Counted from the first letter of the stretch, positions 26,817-37,035 are shown. The stretch: DNA of 64,000 nucleotides from Paenibacillus ottowii (GCF_006874425.1 NZ_VIJZ01000006.1:124001-188000); one strand, 5' to 3'. Notes: generated by a model from the letters alone, not told the origin. Translations and numbers: made by a program.

Positions 26817-27986
26817 TTGATCAGTATCAGCCTGTGCATGATCGTCAAAAATGACCAAAATACGATTGGTGCTTGCCTTGAATCGGTCCATCATATTGTA
26901 GATGAAATTAACATTGTGGACACAGGTTCACAGGACCGGACCATTGGCATTTGCCGCAACTTTACAGATCGAATTTTTCCGTTCGAATGGGTGGATCATT
27001 TTGCCCTTGCACGTAACTATTCTTTTGAGCAAGCTACACAGGAGTACATCCTCTGGCTGGATGCCGATGACATTTTGAAGGAACAGGATGCTGTCAAGCT
27101 GCTTGAGCTAAAGCACACTCTTAATTCCTCAGCTCCACAAATCGTAGATGCAGTGTCTATGAAATATCATTATGCCCTCGATGATCATGGTAATGTCACC
27201 TTACATTTTCGTCGGAATCGCTTGGTCAGACGGTCGGCCGGATTCCGTTGGCATGGAGCTGTGCATGAGTACCTCGCCGTAGACGGAAGCATTCAGCATG
27301 CGGATATTGCCATAACTCACACCAGAACACATACACTCTCCCCTGGCCGAAATCTGCGAATTTATGAGAAGCTGCTTGCTCAAGGCCATGTCTTCTCTCC
27401 CCGTGACCGCTACTATTACGCTAATGAGCTTAAAGACAATGAAATGTATGAACAGGCCGTACAGGCTTACCGGGATTTTCTAAACACCAAACAAAGCTGG
27501 GTAGAGGATGCAATTAGTGCATGCGGCAAAATGGCTGACTGTCTGCAGCAACTTGGCAAGCTGGAGGAAAGTATTACTGCGGCTCTTCGTAGTCTGACCT
27601 TCGATACCCCAAGGGCAGACCTCTGCTGCCCAATGGGTCATTATTTTTTGCATAAAAATGAGATTCCCAAAGCCGTTTACTGGTATGACATGGCTACCAC
27701 TCTGAATCCTCCTGATACGTTGGGCCCGGTACAAGACGCGTACCAAACGTGGTTTCCTCATATCCAGTTATGCATTTGTCATTTTCGGCTAAAAGACTAT
27801 ACACGCGCGAACTGGCACAATGAGCAAGCAAATGCAACAACAGAATATGATCTTGGAGCCCTCGCTTGCTATGAGTTGGGTCTACTGCACAAAGCTTGTG
27901 AATTTGCAAAAGAAGCAACAGAACGCTCTCCGGAAGATTCTCGCCTTCGCCATAATTATGCGCTAATTCGATCCAGGCTTCCATAG
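26817..27986 (+). CDS. Family 2 glycosyltransferase with a TPR-like C-terminal half
   Basis: 389 residues, TTG start with AAAGGAG 10 bases upstream. The first 220 residues are a GT-A domain of the SunS/WaaE kind: ISLCMIVKNDQNTIGACLES at the start and LWLDADDIL near residue 80 as the metal-binding motif. The last 170 residues are helical repeats (YEQAVQAYRDFL, GKLEESITAALRSL, PKAVYWYDMAT), like TPRs, probably binding a protein acceptor. Such enzymes often glycosylate proteins. Paired with the GT4 gene 72 bases downstream. Confidence 0.83.
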   Translation: MISISLCMIVKNDQNTIGACLESVHHIVDEINIVDTGSQDRTIGICRNFTDRIFPFEWVDHFALARNYSFEQATQEYILWLDADDILKEQDAVKLLELKHTLNSSAPQIVDAVSMKYHYALDDHGNVTLHFRRNRLVRRSAGFRWHGAVHEYLAVDGSIQHADIAITHTRTHTLSPGRNLRIYEKLLAQGHVFSPRDRYYYANELKDNEMYEQAVQAYRDFLNTKQSWVEDAISACGKMADCLQQLGKLEESITAALRSLTFDTPRADLCCPMGHYFLHKNEIPKAVYWYDMATTLNPPDTLGPVQDAYQTWFPHIQLCICHFRLKDYTRANWHNEQANATTEYDLGALACYELGLLHKACEFAKEATERSPEDSRLRHNYALIRSRLP

Positions 27987-28058
27987 AAACCCACACCTCG
28001 TCCTGCAGGTTGAATAACTTGGTATAAGAGCTTGTGGTTGGCAAAGGAGGTCATTGAG

Positions 28059-29132
28059 ATCAAAGTTCTATTTACTTTTTATATACCGAGCGGTGGCGTG
28101 GAAACCTTGAACCGTCAACGCTGTAGAGCACTCATTCAGAACGGGATTGAATGTCATCTTCTCTATTATCAGCAGGGTACAGGGATGCAAAACCTGCACG
28201 GCGATATTCCGGTGTTCATGACTTCCTCTGAAGAAGAAATTCGAAAACTGGTGGAGTCTCATCGGTACGATGCAATTATCGTCTCTTCGGACTATCCTAT
28301 GCTCCCCAGACTGCGAATGTTGGGCTACCAGGGGATATTAATCTATGAATCACAGGGCTTTGGCACTCACGAAGAAGCTGCAAGGGTTGTCACAGATGCC
28401 ATTCCGTATCTTCAAAACCATGCCAATGCGGTGCTTCTACCAGAGACAACTCACCTCGTACAGCTATTTTCCAGCCTGTGTCCATGGCTTAATCGTTTTG
28501 TATTTCCCAATGTACTGGATACTAACGTATTTAATTATGTACCTAACACTCCCCCGGCTAATCCGGTCATTGCATGGGTTGGGCGATTGGAGCCCAATAA
28601 AAATTGGAGGCATTTTGTCGACATTTCTTACTGGATGCTGCAAAATCGTGCCGATCTTCGGATTTGGATGTTCTATGATGACACCTTGTCTCGGCCGGAG
28701 GATAGAATACAATTCGAGAACCTGCTTGTTCAGCTTGGCATGTCCACGATTATCGAGCGTTTTAAAAGCGTGCCTCATGCTAAAATGCCTTTGTATTATT
28801 CCATGATTGGCGACTCAGGTGGGTACCTGCTTTCGACTTCGCTGGTGGAGGGATTCGGCTACGCGGTAGCTGAGGCGCTGGCCTGTCGCTGCCCGGTATT
28901 AAGCTCTGATTCAGACGGAGTACGAGCATTCATTGAACACAACGAAACCGGTAAGTTTTATCAGCAGGGAGACATTTTACAGGCGGTATTGCAAGGATTA
29001 GAGCTGATGAACAACGTCCCTCATCGCGAATCTATTCGTCAGAAGGGGCGGACACGAATCGTGAATCTGTTGGCGCCGGATAAATATGTACGCTCCTTCA
29101 GGCAGATGATGAACTCATTGGGGGTATGGTGA
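28059..29132 (+). CDS. Family 4 glycosyltransferase with apparent ATC start codon
   Basis: 357 residues if read from ATC at 28059, which lies 8 bases after a perfect AGGAGG (28045-28050) and gives the normal first strand KVLFTFYIPSGGVETLNR. The only ATG/GTG/TTG choices in frame are TTGs at 28032 and 28038, which lie before the ribosome site. GT4 motifs: WVGRLEPNKN near residue 175 and STSLVEGFGYAVAEALACRCPVL near 258 (EX7E donor site). Transfers a nucleotide sugar; specificity unknown. Works next to the GT2 gene upstream. Confidence 0.82.
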   Translation: MKVLFTFYIPSGGVETLNRQRCRALIQNGIECHLLYYQQGTGMQNLHGDIPVFMTSSEEEIRKLVESHRYDAIIVSSDYPMLPRLRMLGYQGILIYESQGFGTHEEAARVVTDAIPYLQNHANAVLLPETTHLVQLFSSLCPWLNRFVFPNVLDTNVFNYVPNTPPANPVIAWVGRLEPNKNWRHFVDISYWMLQNRADLRIWMFYDDTLSRPEDRIQFENLLVQLGMSTIIERFKSVPHAKMPLYYSMIGDSGGYLLSTSLVEGFGYAVAEALACRCPVLSSDSDGVRAFIEHNETGKFYQQGDILQAVLQGLELMNNVPHRESIRQKGRTRIVNLLAPDKYVRSFRQMMNSLGVW

Positions 29133-29172
29133 CTTGCTATTGTAGTACATGCTGCAAAATCTGTTTCCATAT

Positions 29173-29223
29173 CCAAAAAAAGCTGACGACAACCCTATTT
29201 TTATACAGGGTCATCGTCAGCTT
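29173..29223 (-). terminator. Terminator of the defective PTS gene (minus strand)
   Basis: AAGCTGACGA (29180-29189) pairs with TCGTCAGCTT (29214-29223), with an inner ACCCT/AGGGT pairing. Read on the minus strand the stem is followed by a run of six T. May also terminate the GT4 transcript from the other side. Confidence 0.78.
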
Positions 29224-29255
29224 GATGAGTTATCTTTCTATTACTGTATTAAGAA

Positions 29256-30261
<1,006 letters not shown>

Positions 30262-30311
30262 CTATTTCTCTGCTACTCCACCTGTTAGCTTGCTCATACT
30301 TATCTCTTGTT

Positions 30312-31583
30312 TTATTTCGTTCCGATGATCACAACATCACTTTCAAAACCATGCATATCAATGACAGATTGATCAGCCTGGACATTCACCTCCGTTTGGG
30401 CAAATCGTCTCTCCGCTAAATCAATGGTTGTAAACTTGTAGTCCTGTACGTTGATGCTTAGCCGCACCTTCGTGTTAACCGGGATATACAAGACGAGCGT
30501 ATTCTCGTTCCCCGCTGCTCTGATCTCCTCTGTCTTGTTTAAAACAATATCCAGCGGCTTGATGCCGATCAGGTTGTACATTTCAAACAAATATTTGATA
30601 AAGGAATAATCCCATGCGCCCTTAAAACGCAGTGCCGTTCTCCAATCATAGGGACTATCAAAGCCCTCCCCTTCCACGATTCCGAACTTCTTGCCTTTTT
30701 TATGCCAGCTCCAAATGCCGTGCGCTCCATAGGTGATTCCCGCTCCCCCGCCTGCCAGCAGGCTTTGCCATGCTGCTTTTCTGGCATCCAGTGCAGTGTA
30801 CCTACCATACACTTTGCGGCTATAACTGATCTGTTCATAGCAAGGTTCTCCATTGATGACGGGACGAATCTCCGGCTTGTGATAAAAATGCTGGGCAATC
30901 TCGTAGGCAAAATGCTGAAACTGGGAATTATGCCCTGACTGATACATATAAAATCCAAGACCCTTGTGCTGCTCAAAGACTTCAGGAATTTCCCTCAATC
31001 TTCCTTGGATATGCAGTGCTGTTAGGCTTGCCTGGCTTAATTGCTGTACCGTTTCTAGCGCCTTCAAATAGTATGCATTAGCACGTTCTGTAGGAAAATC
31101 AGTATCCCCGCTGATCAAATAAACAGGCTCGAACCGGGAATAGCGGTTTACCACATAAGTTACATAGCTTTCAACGCAATCCAGCGGCATTTTATTACCC
31201 TTCTGGAACATTTCAGCCCATGTATCCGGTACATAGTTACACCACAGAAGTACCAAGGCTGGAATAAATCCGCGCTCTACAGCCATCTGGATCATGAATT
31301 CTGCCCGATCAAAATAGGCTTCGTTTAATGTGTGATAGTCGAAATCTCCATTTTCCAGTAATGCAAACGGCTGTAGATTCAAATCTGCTTCACTGGCATC
31401 CCATTGACGGAGCATGTTGATTTGCAAAACATTGAATCCCTGCATCTTTCGATAATCCAGGTAATCACTCCACTCTTCAATCGTCGCGTTGGTAAATACG
31501 CTCCAGACGGTATCTGCCAAGTAAAAGAAAGGCTTGCCCTTTTTCACGAAGTTTCTTTGATTATTAGCCATGCTTAAACTCAA
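30312..31583 (-). CDS. DUF4038 family glycoside hydrolase (apiosidase-like)
   Basis: 423 residues from a TTG at 31583, which has AAAGG 9 bases upstream. The N-terminus (KKGKPFFYLADTVWSVFTNATIEEWSDYLDYRK) and GFNVLQINMLRQWD are typical of the DUF4038 TIM barrel, as in GH140-type enzymes. Later come YLISGDTDFPTE and PVINGEPCYEQ, whose acidic residues may be catalytic, and a short C-terminal beta domain. No signal peptide, so it acts in the cytosol on an imported oligosaccharide. Divergent from a LacI regulator with several shared operator-like half-sites between them, and followed by the broken PTS gene that may once have supplied its substrate. Confidence 0.78.
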   Translation of the reverse strand: MSLSMANNQRNFVKKGKPFFYLADTVWSVFTNATIEEWSDYLDYRKMQGFNVLQINMLRQWDASEADLNLQPFALLENGDFDYHTLNEAYFDRAEFMIQMAVERGFIPALVLLWCNYVPDTWAEMFQKGNKMPLDCVESYVTYVVNRYSRFEPVYLISGDTDFPTERANAYYLKALETVQQLSQASLTALHIQGRLREIPEVFEQHKGLGFYMYQSGHNSQFQHFAYEIAQHFYHKPEIRPVINGEPCYEQISYSRKVYGRYTALDARKAAWQSLLAGGGAGITYGAHGIWSWHKKGKKFGIVEGEGFDSPYDWRTALRFKGAWDYSFIKYLFEMYNLIGIKPLDIVLNKTEEIRAAGNENTLVLYIPVNTKVRLSINVQDYKFTTIDLAERRFAQTEVNVQADQSVIDMHGFESDVVIIGTK

Positions 31584-31726
31584 ATAAATCACCCTTTCAC
31601 TCATAAACAAAACTAAAATAAAGTATATTTTTATATGATATCGAATAAAATAAACTAAATAAAGCGTTCACAATTGAATATTAACACTATGTATCCGAAA
31701 AGGTCAACTCATTTTACATATCATTT

Positions 31727-31751
31727 GTTTAGTTTAATTTATAAACTAAAC
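31727..31751. promoter_or_regulatory. Palindromic operator candidate for the LacI regulator
   Basis: GTTTAGTTTA (31727-31736) and TAAACTAAAC (31742-31751) are perfect reverse complements around 5 bases. Further AAACTAAA or TAGTTTAG half-sites occur near 31605, 31650 and 31780, spread over the divergent region between the DUF4038 gene and the LacI gene. A TATAAT at 31770-31775 suggests the regulator promoter, so binding here could repress both directions. Confidence 0.62.
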
Positions 31752-31804
31752 TTTATTATATAATCGTGATATAATTTATATAGTTTAGTCCAATGGGAGG
31801 TTCC

Positions 31805-32836
31805 ATGTTGAAAATAGATGATATTGCAAAGCTTGCCGGTGTTTCAAAATCAGCCGTTTCTTTAGCATTTAACAATAAACCCGGTGTTAGCGAAGAAACC
31901 AAGGAGCATATTTTAAGAATTGCCCACGAGCATGGATATAGACCACGTACCATGAAGTCAAATAAGGAATTTACGAAGAGTCACCATGTCATTCGTTTTG
32001 TTGCATGCAAAAATACAGGCATCGTGACCGAGCAATATGAATCACTTCCATTTTTCAATGAATTGATTCATCATATTACCAACCAGGTAAGAGAACATGG
32101 CAATACTTTGATTTTTTCGTCATTTGATAGCCATAGCTTGGAGACAGAATTGTCTGCTCTGGAAAAGGACCAGCCTTCTTCAGGTATACTTCTGCTGGGC
32201 ACCAATTTAACTGCCGATATTATCCATTCCTTACAATCTATTCATTCCAATATCGTAGTTTTGGATACCTGCTTTGAACACGTTGATGCCAGCTTTGTAT
32301 CTATTAATAACTATCTCGGGGGGTACCAGGCAGGCCAATATTTAATCCAGTCTGGACACAGAAATATAGGATACGTACAATCCAGTACCAGAATTCTTAA
32401 CTTTGCAAAACGAAAAGAGGGGTTTATGGCTGCTTTAGAGGAGCATAATCTGGCCATAGATCATGGGCTTACCTTTGATATGCATCCGATGCTTGTGATG
32501 TCACAGGACGCATTTAAAACAGCTATCCATGAACTGAATGAGCTGCCTTCAGCCCTGTTTTGTGAAAATGATTATATGGCGATCAGTGCTATTAAAACAT
32601 TTCAGGAAATGAACATTCGAGTGCCTGAACAAATTTCTGTCATGGGGTTTGATAATATTCATGAAGCCAAGGTCATTAGCCCGGAGCTCACAACCATTCA
32701 TGTGAAAAAGGATATTTTGGCCCGAACGGCTGTTAACTTGCTGATGGAAAGGCTTAATCACAACCATGGGCATCATACTCAGGTTCTTGTGAATACAGAG
32801 GTTATTGAAAGAAGGTCTTGTTTGGCCTTAGAGTAA
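31805..32836 (+). CDS. LacI-family transcriptional regulator
   Basis: 343 residues from the ATG at 31805 (GGGAGG 4 bases upstream); an ATG at 31793 lies before that site. The LacI helix-turn-helix is IDDIAKLAGVSKSAVSLAFNNKPGVSEETKEHI at residues 4-36, followed by a periplasmic-binding-protein-like sugar domain (VLDTCFEHVDASFVSINNYLGGYQAGQYLI, ALFCENDYMAISAI, ISVMGFDNI). Probably represses the divergent DUF4038-PTS transcript and itself; the inducer is likely a plant-derived sugar, by context. Confidence 0.92.
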   Translation: MLKIDDIAKLAGVSKSAVSLAFNNKPGVSEETKEHILRIAHEHGYRPRTMKSNKEFTKSHHVIRFVACKNTGIVTEQYESLPFFNELIHHITNQVREHGNTLIFSSFDSHSLETELSALEKDQPSSGILLLGTNLTADIIHSLQSIHSNIVVLDTCFEHVDASFVSINNYLGGYQAGQYLIQSGHRNIGYVQSSTRILNFAKRKEGFMAALEEHNLAIDHGLTFDMHPMLVMSQDAFKTAIHELNELPSALFCENDYMAISAIKTFQEMNIRVPEQISVMGFDNIHEAKVISPELTTIHVKKDILARTAVNLLMERLNHNHGHHTQVLVNTEVIERRSCLALE

Positions 32837-32895
32837 CCTTCGACCAAGTGAGCGAAAGGAAGCATATCGAGGATACAAGAGATGACATAGAATAA

Positions 32896-32919
32896 AGCCG
32901 CCATATAGGCGGCCTTTTC
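32896..32919 (+). terminator. Terminator after the LacI gene
   Basis: GCCGCC (32897-32902) and GGCGGC (32908-32913), with a further A/T-flanked pairing, followed by CTTTTCT. Short loop ATATA. Confidence 0.75.
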
Positions 32920-32959
32920 TATCGGCGGAATTCCACATTGGACATTTCAAATTAAATGC

Positions 32960-33868
32960 TCAACACTCGTTGAAATCTTCCTCTGTCAAATCCAAATTTA
33001 CACTCGCAGCGGTTCGACTACCGTCAGCCGCAGCGAAAATCAATTGAGAAGGCATGAAGTACGAAGAATCCCCGGCAGCATATACACCAGGTATGGAGGT
33101 TCTTCCCGCTCCATCCGTTTGAAGCCCGCCCGACTCTGTTCTTTCACAGCCCAAACGTTCTCCCAACTCCCCACTTTGTACAAATTGGGGAGTCACAAAA
33201 CCGCCAGCCCTCGGAACTTGAGTGCCATCTGTAAAGGACACATACTCCAGTTGCCCATCGTGACCGACGAACGCCGCAACAGGCTGCTCCATGACCACGG
33301 CTCCTTTAGCTTGAAGTCGTTCTTTTTGCTCATCCGACAAGAATGTTTGACCGTTCGTGCAGACAAGCAAATCTTTGCTCCAGTTCAGGAGCAGTTTGGC
33401 TGTATGATATATAGCTGACGAATTAGAGACGAGAACGAGCGGTTGATCTCGGAGCTCCCAGCCATCGCAATAAGGGCAATTAAACAAACTTTTCCCGTAG
33501 AACGCATAAAAACCTTCGATCTCAGGGAATATCTCCTTTACGCCCGTCGCCAGTATCAATTTGCGGGCTTGAACACGAAGGCCTGAAGAATCAGACACTT
33601 CGAATTCGGATTCATTTTTCGCAACCGAAATAACCTCGTTTTGTAGATGATAGACAGACGGATAACGCAGTACTTCCTCATAAGCTACGCGGCGGAACTC
33701 GGCCGGCGTTACGCCGTCTCTCGTAATGAAACCGTGCGACGCATGCGTAACCGCATTTCTGGGCCGGTTATTATCGATCAAAGCCACACTTCTCCTTGCC
33801 CTGCCAAGCACAAGGGCGGCATTCAATCCGGCGGGCCCTCCCCCAATAATAGCGCAATCGTACAACAT
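32960..33868 (-). CDS. Thioredoxin-reductase-like FAD/NAD(P) oxidoreductase
   Basis: 302 residues, AAGGAG 7 bases before the ATG. FAD-binding GGGPAGLNAALVLGRARR at residues 9-26, the redox disulfide in NCPYCDG near residue 135, and the second FAD motif GVYAAGDSSYF near 262. The length and the CPYCDG motif fit the small thioredoxin-reductase-like class common in Gram-positive bacteria and in dithiol natural-product oxidases. Lies downstream of an Rrf2 regulator in the same orientation, suggesting an oxidative or metal stress response. No thioredoxin or peroxiredoxin gene is adjacent, so the partner is unknown. Confidence 0.85.
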   Translation of the reverse strand: MLYDCAIIGGGPAGLNAALVLGRARRSVALIDNNRPRNAVTHASHGFITRDGVTPAEFRRVAYEEVLRYPSVYHLQNEVISVAKNESEFEVSDSSGLRVQARKLILATGVKEIFPEIEGFYAFYGKSLFNCPYCDGWELRDQPLVLVSNSSAIYHTAKLLLNWSKDLLVCTNGQTFLSDEQKERLQAKGAVVMEQPVAAFVGHDGQLEYVSFTDGTQVPRAGGFVTPQFVQSGELGERLGCERTESGGLQTDGAGRTSIPGVYAAGDSSYFMPSQLIFAAADGSRTAASVNLDLTEEDFNEC

Positions 33869-33887
33869 ACATTCAGCTCCTTTTTAA

Positions 33888-33911
33888 AGATATTAAAGAC
33901 TCTTTATATCT
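33888..33911. promoter_or_regulatory. Inverted repeat between the Rrf2 and reductase genes
   Basis: AGATAT (33888-33893) and ATATCT (33906-33911) are separated by 12 bases, just before the reductase ribosome site. An ATATCT also occurs upstream of the Rrf2 gene near 34400. Possible Rrf2 operator; short and A/T-rich, so it may be chance. Confidence 0.3.
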
Positions 33912-33969
33912 ATAATAAAAACAAAAAAACTTCACATCCCTGCAACCACCCTCTTTCTAGCCATTGCCT

Positions 33970-34368
33970 TTATATTTGCGCTTGCTTTTGCGCCAAATCG
34001 ACCAATTTTGTATGTTTAAGATGGCTCTCCATTTTCTCCTCCGCTTCCCTCATTACAGCTTGAATCAGACATTCTGATCCATGGACAAAATCACATTCAA
34101 ACAAAGAATTGGTCCCTTCAATCGCATGGATAATATCCAAAAAGGTAATATCGTCTTTATTACGGGATAATCTATAGCCTCCATTGGCTCCAGAGACTGA
34201 TTCGATCATTCCCGCCTTCACAAGCCTCGTCAAAATTTTTGAAAGATACGTGGGTGAAACTTGTTGCGCTTCGGCCAACTGCTGAACACCCACAGGCTTC
34301 ACCGACGAATCCGTAACAAGCATGAGCATGGTATGCAGAGCATAATTGGTTGCTTTGGTAAATTTCAT
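33970..34368 (-). CDS. Rrf2-family transcriptional regulator
   Basis: 132 residues. Winged helix at the N-terminus: TKATNYALHTMLML, then VQQLAEAQQVSPTYLSKILTRLVKAGMIESVSGANGGYRLSR, the Rrf2 hallmark. Two cysteines (Cys95 and Cys103, approximately) are present in the C-terminal part, fewer than the three-cysteine cluster of iron-sulfur IscR/NsrR types, and it resembles the YwnA/CymR-like branch. The reductase gene lies 101 bases downstream and is the likely target. Divergent from the PRD regulator at 34527. Confidence 0.88.
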   Translation of the reverse strand: MKFTKATNYALHTMLMLVTDSSVKPVGVQQLAEAQQVSPTYLSKILTRLVKAGMIESVSGANGGYRLSRNKDDITFLDIIHAIEGTNSLFECDFVHGSECLIQAVMREAEEKMESHLKHTKLVDLAQKQAQI

Positions 34369-34491
34369 AACTACACCTCAATCACAGACTTATTGTATCT
34401 ATAATATCTTTGAATATACTGGAGTGTCAAGATCATAGGTGATTCGCGCTGTGGTTAGTTCTTCTTTTGGTTACGCTCTAAGCATTGTATA

Positions 34492-34507
34492 CTGTTCTTC
34501 AGAACAG
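34492..34507 (+). promoter_or_regulatory. Palindrome before the PRD regulator gene
   Basis: CTGTTCT and AGAACAG (34492-34507) are exact reverse complements around TC, 19 bases before the TTG start. Could be an operator or a short mRNA hairpin; not identified with a known protein. Confidence 0.35.
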
Positions 34508-34526
34508 CTAAGGAAGGGGGCTCGTT

Positions 34527-36452
34527 TTGCGTATTTTTGATATTCTGCGTATATTGGTTGACGAACAGATCGTTAAGGGAGAACATTTGGCAAATGCATT
34601 GAAGGTATCCTCTCGAACCATACGAACAGATGTAAAGGAATTGAGTGCCCTGTTGTCAAAGCATGGGGCGACAGTCAAACCCCTTAAAGGAACAGGCTAC
34701 AAGCTAGAGGTCCAAGACGAACAAGCATTTCATCATCTGCTGAAGCAATTAAAGGACTATGAAAGCAATGTGCCCCATCTATTAGCGAATTCCTCTGAAG
34801 CCAGACATCGTTTTTTAATGAAAAAGCTGCTGCTTACTCCTGCATACGTGAAACTTGATGATTTAGCTGAGATGCTGTATGTTAGTCGGTCTACTTTACA
34901 GAATGATCTTAAAGAAGTGCGCAAATCACTGGCCACTTATGGACTATCGCTGGAGAACAGACCCTATCACGGGATTCGAGTCAAAGGTAAAGAAACCAAG
35001 CTGCGTTATTGCATTTCCGACTATATATTTAATAGCACAGATGAAATAGGCGGGCAACAGGTGCCTCACCCTACTTTGATCTCAAGCGAAGAGATGGAAT
35101 TCATAAGAGAAGTGATTCTGGAGCGGATTGAGTATCATGATATTCAGTTGTCAGACATTGCCCTGAACAATCTGGTCATTCATATTGCCATAGCATGTAA
35201 GCGTATTCGTGAGGAGAAGTATGTATCGTATTATCCACAAGAGATGAAAAAGATCGAAGCGCAAAGAGAGTTTAGGGTCGCGACTGAGATCGTATCTGCT
35301 TTGGAACAGAGCATAAAACACCCTTTTCCACTTGTTGAAGTGGCGTACATTGCTGTGCACTTGCTGGGTGTAAGGACTGTCGTTAGGGCCCATATGGATA
35401 AAATCGAGATTAAAAAAATCATTGATCAAGATATTTATGAACTGACAGTTGAAATATTGGGCCGAATCGATCAGCAGTTGAACATGAACATCCAAAACGA
35501 TCAAGAATTGCTGATTGCATTTTGCCTTCATCTCAAACCAGCCATGAATCGTTATCAATACGGAATGAATTTGCGCAATCCCATGCTGGATGAAATCAAG
35601 GCCCATTACCCGCTTGCTTTTGAAGCAGGTATCATTGCTGCGGAAGTTATCAAACAGCGACTTCATATCCACATCGAGGACAATGAAATTGGGTATCTAG
35701 CCATTCATATCGGAGTCGCGATGGAAAGAAAGAAAATGGAGGGAACACCCAAAAGGTGTATGATCGTATGTGCTTCCGGACTCGGCAGCGCAAAGCTGCT
35801 GTATTACAAGCTTCAATCTGTTTTTGGTTCCAGACTGGATATCGTAGGAACCACTGAATTTTATAAGCTGAAGCATATGCCGCTGGATACTCTGGATTTT
35901 ATCATTAGCACGACCCCTATATCAGAAACGCTTTCTATCCCCATGGTCCATGTGAATACGTTTTTGGGCAATGCGGATATTAGCAAAATTGAACAGGTCA
36001 TCTCAGAGTCAAAGCTTCCTGCTGTACAATATATACGGAAAAAATTAGTCTTTCTCCAGCAGAAGTTTGATAACAAACTTCAAGTACTTGAATTCATGGC
36101 CGAAAAAATACAAGATGCAGGTCTTGTCAAAGGATCTTTCTTGCCATCTGTGATAGAGCGTGAAGCCGTTTCCCCCACTTCATTTGGCAACCTTGTCGCG
36201 ATTCCGCATCCGATGGAACCTTTTGCTGAATCCACGTTTTGGGCCATCTGCACATTACAAAAAGCGATCGACTGGGATGGCAAGCCCGTACAGTTCATTT
36301 GCATGCTCTGCATAAAGCGCACCAAATCAGAAGATTTACAAAATATGTATCATATTTTGCTTAACATTTTAAATCATGAAAAGCTGGTCCAGCAGCTTAT
36401 CCGCTGCAAAACGTACACGGAATTCGTAGAAGTGCTGCATAAAAATAGTTGA
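34527..36452 (+). CDS. PRD-containing PTS transcriptional regulator (LicR/MtlR-like)
   Basis: 641 residues, TTG start with AGGAAGGGGG 6 bases upstream. Two helix-turn-helix domains (residues 1-60, LANALKVSSRTIRTDVKEL, and 90-150, LAEMLYVSRSTLQNDLKEVRKSL), two PTS regulation domains (about 190-290 and 300-400, with AYIAVHLLGV and GYLAIHIGVAMERK), a IIB-like domain with CASGLGSAKLL near 413, and a IIA-like domain with the phosphorylatable His in NLVAIPHPMEPF near 560. It senses PTS phosphorylation and activates sugar operons. The IIA-IIC-GH1-IIB operon 200 bases downstream is the evident target. Confidence 0.92.
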   Translation: MRIFDILRILVDEQIVKGEHLANALKVSSRTIRTDVKELSALLSKHGATVKPLKGTGYKLEVQDEQAFHHLLKQLKDYESNVPHLLANSSEARHRFLMKKLLLTPAYVKLDDLAEMLYVSRSTLQNDLKEVRKSLATYGLSLENRPYHGIRVKGKETKLRYCISDYIFNSTDEIGGQQVPHPTLISSEEMEFIREVILERIEYHDIQLSDIALNNLVIHIAIACKRIREEKYVSYYPQEMKKIEAQREFRVATEIVSALEQSIKHPFPLVEVAYIAVHLLGVRTVVRAHMDKIEIKKIIDQDIYELTVEILGRIDQQLNMNIQNDQELLIAFCLHLKPAMNRYQYGMNLRNPMLDEIKAHYPLAFEAGIIAAEVIKQRLHIHIEDNEIGYLAIHIGVAMERKKMEGTPKRCMIVCASGLGSAKLLYYKLQSVFGSRLDIVGTTEFYKLKHMPLDTLDFIISTTPISETLSIPMVHVNTFLGNADISKIEQVISESKLPAVQYIRKKLVFLQQKFDNKLQVLEFMAEKIQDAGLVKGSFLPSVIEREAVSPTSFGNLVAIPHPMEPFAESTFWAICTLQKAIDWDGKPVQFICMLCIKRTKSEDLQNMYHILLNILNHEKLVQQLIRCKTYTEFVEVLHKNS

Positions 36453-36472
36453 AGATCAACAGTATGCACACA

Positions 36473-36517
36473 AAGGAGAAATCTACAGCCTACATGGCGG
36501 GGTTTCTCTCTTTTTAT
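36473..36517 (+). terminator. Weak terminator after the PRD regulator
   Basis: GGAGAAATC pairs with GGTTTCTC (one G-T pair) around a loop of about 20 bases, then CTCTTTTTATG. Separates the regulator from the structural operon. Confidence 0.45.
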
Positions 36518-36551
36518 GTTTACTGATAGAAAAAACAGATAGAACGAACGA

Positions 36552-36604
36552 TTGATTTCCGTTAAGAAGAGGAAATAATATGCGTTATATTGAAAGCGAT
36601 TCCA
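36552..36604 (+). promoter_or_regulatory. Promoter with overlapping cre-like site for the PTS operon
   Basis: TTGATT (36552-36557) and TAATAT (36576-36581) with an 18-base spacer form a candidate sigma-A promoter. Just downstream, TGAAAGCGATTCCA (36591-36604) matches the catabolite-repression consensus TGWAANCGNTNWCA at all but position 12. CcpA bound there would block the start of transcription when glucose is present. Confidence 0.6.
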
Positions 36605-36650
36605 AATTATAATGGCGATATGAAGAACTGATGAAAGGAGTCAAGAACAT

Positions 36651-37019
36651 ATGAATAATGATGAATCTGCAGAACACGATGTGAACATGGAGGACATGGA
36701 CGATACCGAGATCGTATTCCAAATTATATTATACGCTGGGAATGCGCGCAGCTCGGCGATGGAAGCGATTGAGCTTGCAAAGGCGGGCAAATTTCAGGAA
36801 TCCAGAGAAGAATTGGCCTCAGCTAAAAAAGAACTGGTGTCTTCCCACAAAATTCAAACCAGAATCATTCGTAAGGAAGCAGCTGGTGAAAAAACAGAGA
36901 TGTCCGTCATGATGGTGCATGCCCAAGATCATTTGATGAATGCCATCACCATTCACGATATGGCCTCGGAGTTTATAAACCTGTATGAACGCATTGATCA
37001 GCTCGGATTAAAATCGTAG
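36651..37019 (+). CDS. PTS lactose/cellobiose-type IIA component
   Basis: 122 residues, AAAGGAG 11 bases before the ATG. Three-helix IIA of the Lac family: EIVFQIILYAGNARSSAMEAIELAKAGKF and the phosphorylated His in VMMVHAQDHLMNA near residue 82. Receives phosphate from HPr and passes it to the IIB at 39870-40196. First gene of the beta-glucoside uptake operon. Confidence 0.94.
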   Translation: MNNDESAEHDVNMEDMDDTEIVFQIILYAGNARSSAMEAIELAKAGKFQESREELASAKKELVSSHKIQTRIIRKEAAGEKTEMSVMMVHAQDHLMNAITIHDMASEFINLYERIDQLGLKS

Positions 37020-37035
37020 AGGGAGGGCGCTATCC

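Noticed and set aside
35151..35672. 173-codon minus-strand open frame inside the PRD regulator
   Set aside because: Purely antisense to the PRD domains of the regulator, without ribosome site or family match.
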